A stretch of DNA of 35,086 nucleotides. It comes from Rhodobacter sp. (GTDB lineage Bacteria > Pseudomonadota > Alphaproteobacteria > Rhodobacterales > Rhodobacteraceae). Below the pieces are notes generated by a model. The model made no database searches. It was not told where the DNA came from and saw only the letters and a program-made list of their open reading frames with translations. The position numbers and the translations under genes were made by a program. This document shows, piece by piece, positions 29,274 to 35,086 of this stretch; within the stretch, counting starts at the first letter, position 1; each line of letters begins with the position of its first letter. The stretch is from contig JASJCA010000062.1 in assembly GCA_030066215.1 (NCBI GenBank), positions 1-35,086 on the forward strand, read 5' to 3'.

Positions 29274-31090
29274 TCCACCGTCACCGATTTCGCCAAATTG
29301 CGAGGCTGGTCGATATCCGTGCCCTTGGCGACCGCGGCATGGTACGCCAAAAACTGGGCTGGGACAGCATAGAGGATCGGCGCGTAAGGCTCCGGAACAT
29401 CAGGCATAATCAAGGTTTGCCAAGCACCAGCGCCGGCCTCGCGCGCGCCCTCGGCGTCAGTGATCAAAAGGACCTTGCCGCCGCGGGCCATTACTTCTTG
29501 CATGTTGCTGACGGTCTTGTCGAACAGCGCGTCTCGCGGCGCCATCACGATCACCGGCACGGTTTTGTCGACCAGAGCAATAGGGCCGTGCTTGAGTTCA
29601 CCTGATGCATAACCTTCGGCGTGAATATAGCTGATTTCCTTAAGTTTTAACGCACCCTCTAACGCAAGTGGGTACATCGCGCCACGGCCTAAGAACAAGA
29701 CGTCGCGCGCCTCGGCGACCTTGCGGGCGACGGCGGCGATATCTGGCCCGCGATCGAGGGCAAGGTTGACCAATCCAGGCAGGCTGCGCAACGCCGATAG
29801 GTGATCGATGAGCGCGTCGGTCTCGAGGCGGCCGCGGTCATGGGCGGCCTTCAGCGCGAGCAACGCCAACACAGTCAACTGGCAAGTGAAGGCTTTGGTC
29901 GAGGCGACGCCGATCTCGGCGCCGGCTTTGATCGGCAGGTTTAGCCCAGCCTCGCGGGCAATGGTCGAAGTCTCGACATTCGTGATTGCAGCGACTTGGG
30001 CCTTGTCCTGACAATAGCGCAATGCGGCTAGGGTGTCGGCGGTCTCCCCCGACTGGCTGACGAAGACCGCCAGCGTCCGCGGTGCGATGGGCGGCTCTCG
30101 GTACCGAAACTCGCTCGCAATATCGACCTCGACGGGAAGACCGGCCAGTTGCTCGAACCAGTATTTCGCCGCGAGACACGCGTAGAATGCGGTACCGCAG
30201 GCGACCATCGTGAGACGGTCGAGACCGGCGAAATCAAGGGTCTCGGGCAAGGCGATTCCGGTGCCGTCGGGCACCAGGTAATGCGCCAACGCCTGACCGA
30301 TCACCGTGGGCTGCTCGGCGATTTCCTTGGCCATGAAATGCTTGTGCCCGGCCTTGTCGATGCGGGTGGCATCGATCTGGATGGTCTGGACCGGGCGGTT
30401 GGCGAGGTGGCCGTCGGCATCTCGGATTTCGACCGACGTTCGCGTGAGCACCGCCCAGTCGCCTTCCTCGAGATAAGTGATCCGGTCTGTTAGGGGTGCC
30501 AGCGCGATGGCGTCGGAACCCACGAAGATCTCGCCCTCCCCATGCCCGATGGCCAGCGGCGACCCCTTGCGAGCCGCGATCAGCAGGTCGTCGTGACCCT
30601 CGAACAGGAAACAGAGCGCGAAGGCGCCGTCGAGCCGGGCGATCGTCTGTTCGGCGGCGTCGCGGGGGGCAAGGCCTTGGTCCAGATAGTGATTTGCCAG
30701 CGCGGCGATGGTTTCGGTGTCGGTGTCGGTGCAAAACTCGGTGCCCTTGGCGGTGAGCTCTGCCCGCAACTCATGGAAGTTCTCGATGATGCCGTTATGG
30801 ACGACCGCGACCGGGCCGGTGCGGTGCGGGTGCGCGTTGGATTCAGTCGGGGCGCCGTGTGTGGCCCAGCGGGTATGGCCGATGCCGGATTTACCGGGCA
30901 GCGGCTCGTGCACCAACAGATCGGACAAGTTGACGAGCTTGCCCACCGCGCGGCGGCGGTGCAGCTGCTGAGCGGCGTTGATGGTGGCGATGCCGGCGCT
31001 GTCATAGCCGCGATATTCCAACCGCTTCAGCGCCTCGACCATAATCGGCGCGGCTTCGTGTTCGCCCAAGACCCCGATGATTCCACACAT
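29270..31090 (-). CDS. glmS: Glutamine--fructose-6-phosphate aminotransferase (isomerizing)
   Basis: A 606-residue enzyme that makes glucosamine-6-phosphate from fructose-6-phosphate and glutamine, the entry to UDP-GlcNAc for peptidoglycan and lipid A. The N-terminal glutaminase starts MCGIIGVLG with Cys2 as nucleophile; RRAVGKLVNL and TRWATHGAP are conserved blocks. The two SIS sugar-isomerase domains follow (FVSQSGETADTL; ALKLKEISYIHAEGY), and the C-terminus KSVTVE is the usual one. The start lies two bases after the glmU stop codon. Length fits the family. No ribozyme-type glmS leader is present, as expected for a proteobacterium with this gene inside an operon. Confidence 0.98.
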   Translation of the reverse strand: MCGIIGVLGEHEAAPIMVEALKRLEYRGYDSAGIATINAAQQLHRRRAVGKLVNLSDLLVHEPLPGKSGIGHTRWATHGAPTESNAHPHRTGPVAVVHNGIIENFHELRAELTAKGTEFCTDTDTETIAALANHYLDQGLAPRDAAEQTIARLDGAFALCFLFEGHDDLLIAARKGSPLAIGHGEGEIFVGSDAIALAPLTDRITYLEEGDWAVLTRTSVEIRDADGHLANRPVQTIQIDATRIDKAGHKHFMAKEIAEQPTVIGQALAHYLVPDGTGIALPETLDFAGLDRLTMVACGTAFYACLAAKYWFEQLAGLPVEVDIASEFRYREPPIAPRTLAVFVSQSGETADTLAALRYCQDKAQVAAITNVETSTIAREAGLNLPIKAGAEIGVASTKAFTCQLTVLALLALKAAHDRGRLETDALIDHLSALRSLPGLVNLALDRGPDIAAVARKVAEARDVLFLGRGAMYPLALEGALKLKEISYIHAEGYASGELKHGPIALVDKTVPVIVMAPRDALFDKTVSNMQEVMARGGKVLLITDAEGAREAGAGAWQTLIMPDVPEPYAPILYAVPAQFLAYHAAVAKGTDIDQPRNLAKSVTVE

Positions 31091-31092
31091 TG

Positions 31093-32445
31093 CTAGGTCG
31101 CTTTCTGCCGCTTGGCCTTCGCCCGCCTGTACATCTCGAACAATCGGGTCGCCGCGCCCGGCTTGATTCGCTCCTCCGCCCGACTGAGGGCGAGCGCCTC
31201 TGGTGGCACGTCTTTGGTGATCACCGAGCCGGAGGCTGTCATCGCGTTGTCGCCGACTGTGACGGGAGCCACCAGCATCGTGTCGGAGCCGATGAAGACG
31301 TTGGCCCCAATCTCGGTTCGGTGCTTTTCGACGCCGTTGTAGTTACAGGTGATGGTCCCGGCGCCGATATTGGTGGCCGAGCCGACCGAGGCGTCGCCGA
31401 TATAGCTGAGGTGGTTGACCTTGGTGCCGTCGCCGAGCGTCGAATTCTTGATTTCTACGAAATTCCCGACCTTTACGTTGTCGGACAGCTCCGCGCCCGG
31501 ACGCAGGCGGGCAAACGGGCCGACCAAGGCACCCGCGCCAATGTGGCAGCTCTCGAGGTAACAAAAGGCGTGAATGCGGGCGCCGGTTTCCACCGTAACG
31601 CCGGGGCCAAAGATGACGTTGGGCTCGATCACAACGTCGCGGCCGACGACGGTGTCCAGGGCGAAATGGACGGTCTCCGGCGCGGTGAGGGTGACCCCGG
31701 TTTCCAGCGCTTCGGTGCGCGCGCGGGTCTGAAAGACGGCTTCCGCGGCGGCCAGTTCGGCCCGGGTGTTGATGCCCAGGGTCTCGGCCTCGTCGCAGGC
31801 AACCGCGGTCGCGGTCAGGCCGCGCGCGCGGGCAAGCGCGACAATGTCGGTGAGGTAGTACTCGCCACTGGCATTGCGGTTTTCCACGGATTTGACCAAA
31901 TCGAACAACAGCGACGTATCAGCACAGATAACGCCGCTGTTACAGCGGGTTATCGCGCGTTCCTGATCGTTCGCATCCTTGAACTCCACAATCTTGTCCA
32001 GCGACTTATCCACCATCACCAGACGGCCATAGCGGCCGGGGTCGGCGGCCTCAAACCCCAGTACGACAATGTCGTATTGGGCGCGGGCGGCCTGCATCAT
32101 TGACAGGGTTTCAGGCCGGATGAACGGGGTGTCGCCGTAGAGCACGATGGCGTCGCCATCGAATCCTGAAAGCGCCGGTTCCGCCTGGGCGACGGCGTGG
32201 GCGGTGCCGCGTTGCTCAGCCTGGATCGCGATGGTGATGTCCGGGTGGAGCGCGTGGGCGGCCTTGGTGACGGCTTCGGCGCCGACACCGGCGACCAGGA
32301 CGGTGCGATCGGGCTGCAACGCGGCGCCGGAGGCGAGCGCGTGAGCAAAAAGCGGTACGCCCGCCAACTCGTGCAGCACCTTGGGCCGGTCGGAGTTCAT
32401 CCGGGTTCCTTGCCCGGCAGCGAGGACGATCAGCGCGGGTGCCAT
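31093..32445 (-). CDS. glmU: Bifunctional UDP-GlcNAc pyrophosphorylase / glucosamine-1-phosphate acetyltransferase
   Basis: A 450-residue enzyme that acetylates glucosamine-1-phosphate and then couples it to UTP, giving UDP-GlcNAc. The N-terminal nucleotidyltransferase has LAAGQGTRM (8-16) and PKVLHELAG with Lys22. The C-terminal left-handed beta-helix shows hexapeptide repeats (DNVKVGNFVEIKNSTLGDG), the catalytic His in KVNHLSYIGD and the NIGAGTITCNYNG stretch. The ATG at 32445 is chosen; an in-frame TTG two codons upstream is possible. It is the first gene of the glmU-glmS-alkD-like unit and is divergent from the phosphatase gene at 32579. Confidence 0.97.
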   Translation of the reverse strand: MAPALIVLAAGQGTRMNSDRPKVLHELAGVPLFAHALASGAALQPDRTVLVAGVGAEAVTKAAHALHPDITIAIQAEQRGTAHAVAQAEPALSGFDGDAIVLYGDTPFIRPETLSMMQAARAQYDIVVLGFEAADPGRYGRLVMVDKSLDKIVEFKDANDQERAITRCNSGVICADTSLLFDLVKSVENRNASGEYYLTDIVALARARGLTATAVACDEAETLGINTRAELAAAEAVFQTRARTEALETGVTLTAPETVHFALDTVVGRDVVIEPNVIFGPGVTVETGARIHAFCYLESCHIGAGALVGPFARLRPGAELSDNVKVGNFVEIKNSTLGDGTKVNHLSYIGDASVGSATNIGAGTITCNYNGVEKHRTEIGANVFIGSDTMLVAPVTVGDNAMTASGSVITKDVPPEALALSRAEERIKPGAATRLFEMYRRAKAKRQKAT

Positions 32446-32578
32446 GGCCAAATGGGGCTGCTCTTGTGGTTTCGTTGCGCCCTTCTACCTCACCTTGTGA
32501 ATCCCGCAAGCCTTGGCGCTATCAAATGTGGTGTCGGGGCGTTACAGCGGATGGCAGAAATCGGCCGAAGGAACGGGC

Positions 32579-33241
32579 ATGCGGACAGTGATCTTCGATT
32601 TGGACGGGACGCTGGCGGACACAAGTGGCGACCTGATCGCGGCGGCCAATGCGTGTTTCCGGGATTTGGGGCATGGCGACATGCTGGACCCAGTGGCGGA
32701 CCGCTCGACAGCGTTTCACGGCGGCCGGGCGATGTTGCGGTTGGGGTTTGAGCGGTTGGGTGTTACCGGGGACGAGGCGGTGGATGCGCAGTATCCGCGT
32801 CTTCTGACCTCGTACGCCGAGAATATTGATGTGTTTACAACGCTGTACCCGGGGGTGGAGGCGGGTATCGAGGGGTTGCTGGAGGCCGGGTATACGGTGG
32901 GGATCTGTACCAACAAGCCGGAGGGGCTGGCTGAGGAGTTGATGACGCGGTTGGGGGTGCGGGGGCTTTTCAGATCTCTAATCGGCGCCGATACGTTGCC
33001 GGTCAGAAAACCCGATCCTGCGCCCTATGTAGCCGCAGTGGAGCGGGCGGGCGGTGACGTGGCGCGGTCGGCCTTGGTGGGCGACACGGTGACGGACCGT
33101 GAGACGGCGCGGGCGGCGGGGGTGCCCTGCGCACTGATTACCTTCGGGCCGGACGGGCGGAGCGTTGAATCCTTGGAACCCGAGGCGCTTTTGGACGATT
33201 ACGAGGCTTTGACGGCGGTGGTCGCGCGGCTGATTGGTTGA
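32579..33241 (+). CDS. gph: HAD-family phosphatase, phosphoglycolate phosphatase-like
   Basis: A 220-residue HAD-superfamily hydrolase. Motif I is VIFDLDGTLAD with nucleophile Asp7 and acid/base Asp9, motif II is ICTNKP (Thr111), motif III Lys144 in VRKPDP and motif IV GDTVTDRETA (Asp169, Asp173). A helical cap domain lies at about 15-85, as in Gph, which clears 2-phosphoglycolate; related sugar phosphatases look similar, so the substrate is probable rather than certain. AAGGAA precedes the ATG by six bases; a longer upstream frame exists but lacks support. It is divergent from glmU, an arrangement I associate with roseobacters. Its 3' end overlaps the opposing MmgE/PrpD gene by 43 bases. Confidence 0.88.
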   Translation: MRTVIFDLDGTLADTSGDLIAAANACFRDLGHGDMLDPVADRSTAFHGGRAMLRLGFERLGVTGDEAVDAQYPRLLTSYAENIDVFTTLYPGVEAGIEGLLEAGYTVGICTNKPEGLAEELMTRLGVRGLFRSLIGADTLPVRKPDPAPYVAAVERAGGDVARSALVGDTVTDRETARAAGVPCALITFGPDGRSVESLEPEALLDDYEALTAVVARLIG

Positions 33242-34533
33242 GCCAGTAGGTCGGTGAGCGGCGCGAGGCCGCGGTCTGGCAGGTCGTGCAGAGCAGATTC
33301 GATTTGGCCAGCGCGGGCAGGGCCGACCAGGGGGTCCGAAAGTGCGTGGTATTTGGCGCGAAGTTCGGCCTCGCTGGGCGGGTGGTCAGCATCCCATTTC
33401 GGCTCCGTCCAGTCGCTGTCGAGCCGTGTGCCGTCGCGCAGGATGAGGGTCACTTTCGCCGGACGGAACTCGGGGAACCGGGCCTGGGCGTCTGAGTCCT
33501 CGTGCATCGTCATGGCGCGGGAGAGGCGGAGGATTTCGGGATCGGTGAGCGCGCCCTCGGCGATGTCGGCGGGGGTGAGCGCGCCGCGCACGAGAGCGAC
33601 GGCAGTGGGGAAGGAGGTCGAATATTGTGCTTCTTCGGTCGTCTTGGGTTCGGTGGTGGCCAGCCGTGTGGCCTCGTGGAAGGTGAAGACGTCGATGGCG
33701 GCGATGTCTTGGGCGGTGAGATTGTGGTCGCGGCGAAGCTTCAGTGCGGCCTCGACCGGGGCCTGGGCCCAGCGGCAGACCGGGTAGGGTTTGAAATATT
33801 GCTGCGTGATCAGCCAGTTGCTGCCGAGGTCGGACCAGATCTCGGGCGGCTCGCAGAGGGTCAGGGCGGGGGCACCGGTAAATCCGTCGCGCGCCAGCAG
33901 CGTGGCCGATACGCCGGCCATCGCGCCCCAGCCGGAGCCGTCCTTAAGCATCGTCGGGTGATCGATGCAGCGCATCATCTGGCTGCGTGGCCCATGGTAT
34001 TCGGCAATGCCTAGGGCGTGGGCGGTTTCATCCGGACCTAGCTGCAGTAGGCGGGCGCCGGCGGCGGCGGCGGCGACGGCAATCCAGGCGCCAGAGGTGT
34101 GGTAGTCGGGCGTCGTAGCGTGCAAGCTGACGCCGAGGCGGGAGCCGAGTTCGTAGCCAATCGTGATCGTGGTGAGGAGCTCGGTTCCGTCGGTTTGGCC
34201 GGCCTCGAGCGCGAGGGCAAGTGCGGCGGGAAAGAGGCCGCAGCCAACATGGCCTTTGGCGGGGTTGTAACCGTCATGGCCATCGAGCGCGTCGATGGTC
34301 ATGCCGAGCGCGAGCGCGAGGCCAGGTGCGCTGGTCTTGCGGCCATCGAGCAGGAGCGGGTGGCGGCCGCCAAACTGTTGGACGGCGTGAGTGCGGATGA
34401 TCTCGCTAAGGCGAGTCGTGCCGCCCGCGATGGCGATGCCGATCAGGTCGAGCAGGCAGAGCTCGGCTTGCAGACGGACATGAGAGGGAAGGTCGGTCCA
34501 GCGCAGGGCGTGGATGAAAGTCTGGGCGTTCAT
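33199..34533 (-). CDS. MmgE/PrpD family protein
   Basis: A 444-residue soluble protein of the MmgE/PrpD fold. IDALDGHDGYNPAKGHVG (around residues 80-97) is the conserved acidic/His block, followed by ALALEAGQTDGTELLTTITIGYELGSR, split here over two helices, and KPYPVCRWAQAPVEAAL. Family members include 2-methylcitrate dehydratase, cis-aconitate decarboxylase and iminodisuccinate epimerase, so the reaction is not fixed by sequence. No prpB/prpC genes are nearby, which argues against a plain methylcitrate role. The start at 34533 is chosen over a longer upstream frame that is basic and low in complexity. The 3' end overlaps gph by 43 bases. Confidence 0.88.
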   Translation of the reverse strand: MNAQTFIHALRWTDLPSHVRLQAELCLLDLIGIAIAGGTTRLSEIIRTHAVQQFGGRHPLLLDGRKTSAPGLALALGMTIDALDGHDGYNPAKGHVGCGLFPAALALALEAGQTDGTELLTTITIGYELGSRLGVSLHATTPDYHTSGAWIAVAAAAAGARLLQLGPDETAHALGIAEYHGPRSQMMRCIDHPTMLKDGSGWGAMAGVSATLLARDGFTGAPALTLCEPPEIWSDLGSNWLITQQYFKPYPVCRWAQAPVEAALKLRRDHNLTAQDIAAIDVFTFHEATRLATTEPKTTEEAQYSTSFPTAVALVRGALTPADIAEGALTDPEILRLSRAMTMHEDSDAQARFPEFRPAKVTLILRDGTRLDSDWTEPKWDADHPPSEAELRAKYHALSDPLVGPARAGQIESALHDLPDRGLAPLTDLLAQPISRATTAVKAS

Positions 34534-34638
34534 AACGCGAGTATGACGGCTGATTGCGGGCGAGCGTGTGGGTTCGCGACATGGCGCTAACGCGGGGGCG
34601 ACATTGACGAAGCGGGGCGGGCGGCCCAGACTCGGGGC

Positions 34639-35086
34639 ATGAGCGAAGTGTTCAACGGAAGTTTCACCCAGCAGGAGCCGATCCCTGAGGAGGGCATCGC
34701 GGCGGCGGTCAAGGCGATGCGGCATGGTCGGTTGCATCGATATAATTTGGCGCCAGGGGAGGTGGGGGAGGTCGCGGAACTGGAGGCGGAATTCGCCGCG
34801 TTCGTGGGCGCGAAGTACTGCCTGGCGGTCACCTCGGGCGGCTATGCAATGGCGGCCGCCTTGCGCGCCGTGGGCGTCGGCCCGGGCGACATGGTGTTGT
34901 CGAACGCATTCACCCTTGCTCCGGTGCCGGGCGCCATCGCTGGCGTCGGTGCGGAGCCCGTGTTTGTCGAGGTGACGGAAGACCTAACGATCGACCTCGA
35001 CGATCTGGCGGCGAAGGCGGATCGGGCACAGCTACTACTCTTGAGCCATATGCGCGGGCATATCTGCGACATGGACCGGCTGATGG
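34639..35086 (+). CDS. DegT/DnrJ/EryC1-family aminotransferase, N-terminal part (runs off the window)
   Basis: The frame is open from the ATG at 34639 to the window end, giving about 149 residues. MSEVFNGSFTQQEPIPEEGI leads into RHGRLHRYN (substrate-cap side), FAAFVGAKYCLAVTSGG (PLP phosphate-binding region), then GPGDMVLSNAFTLAPVPGAI and GAEPVFVEVTEDLTIDLDDL. This is the normal order of DegT/StrS-type sugar aminotransferases and relatives that act on keto-sugars or other small ketones. The catalytic lysine would lie beyond the edge. It is divergent from the MmgE/PrpD gene with a 105-base gap. The substrate cannot be judged from this part. Confidence 0.85.
   Translation, partial: MSEVFNGSFTQQEPIPEEGIAAAVKAMRHGRLHRYNLAPGEVGEVAELEAEFAAFVGAKYCLAVTSGGYAMAAALRAVGVGPGDMVLSNAFTLAPVPGAIAGVGAEPVFVEVTEDLTIDLDDLAAKADRAQLLLLSHMRGHICDMDRLM

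Noticed and set aside
1..35086. CRISPR array, tRNA/rRNA genes, insertion-sequence transposase, phage or toxin-antitoxin genes
   Set aside because: I looked through the gaps and coding frames and found no short regularly spaced repeats, cloverleaf-like sequence or matching protein motifs.

Overview
The window is about 35 kb of GC-rich, gene-dense chromosome from an alphaproteobacterium, most likely a Rhodobacterales/Rhodobacteraceae (roseobacter-type) bacterium. This rests on the gene types, the gph-glmU-glmS neighbourhood, the divergent metF/LysR pair, the style of the small pilin-like protein, and many 1- or 4-base stop/start overlaps between adjacent genes. I could run no database search, so taxonomy and family names come from motifs and remembered family features.

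Layout. 1-562: the 3' end of an MltB-type lytic transglycosylase gene, preceded by a perfect 100-base fold-back that looks like an assembly or library artefact. 849-4589: an MsbA-like ABC exporter translationally coupled to a tyrosine-phosphatase-like gene, divergent from a class V aminotransferase. 4768-9529 (minus strand): valS, a DUF1992 gene, a HisC-like aminotransferase and a small membrane protein. 9639-10397: a DUF3592-like membrane protein. 10719-12235: a two-gene unit encoding a PhyH-type 2-oxoglutarate/Fe(II) oxygenase and an HD-domain oxygenase with the metal-ligand pattern of PhnZ; together they look like an oxidative organophosphonate (C-P bond) cleavage pair. 12709-16051: a form II CoxL-like molybdenum hydroxylase large subunit without its usual partner subunits, overlapping a DUF2235 hydrolase. 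16157-18610: a hotdog thioesterase, metF and a divergent MetR-like regulator with a clear operator candidate. 18798-23459: an inositol monophosphatase, a pilin-like peptide, a rhomboid/GFA gene pair, an isobutyryl-CoA-dehydrogenase-like gene and an alpha/beta hydrolase. 23640-28471: a YbdK-type ligase, a membrane protein, a Tat-exported cupredoxin, mmsA (valine catabolism) and a CBS-pair protein. 28596-33241: an AlkD-like gene, glmS, glmU (UDP-GlcNAc synthesis) and a Gph-like phosphatase. 33199-35086: an MmgE/PrpD gene and the start of a DegT-family aminotransferase gene.

The most unusual signal is a family of about 180-base structured intergenic repeats. There are four near-full copies (624-805 plus, 10523-10704 minus, 12388-12566 plus, 21125-21300 minus) and a possible end fragment (23561-23584). 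Each copy carries two mutually complementary blocks built on ATCGCC/GGCGAT palindromes, a conserved GTCCGTAGG in the loop, and a third hairpin at its right end. Two copies in opposite orientation bracket the phosphonate-oxygenase-like gene pair exactly, so that pair may have arrived as a cassette. No tRNA, rRNA, CRISPR array, insertion-sequence transposase or phage gene was seen.
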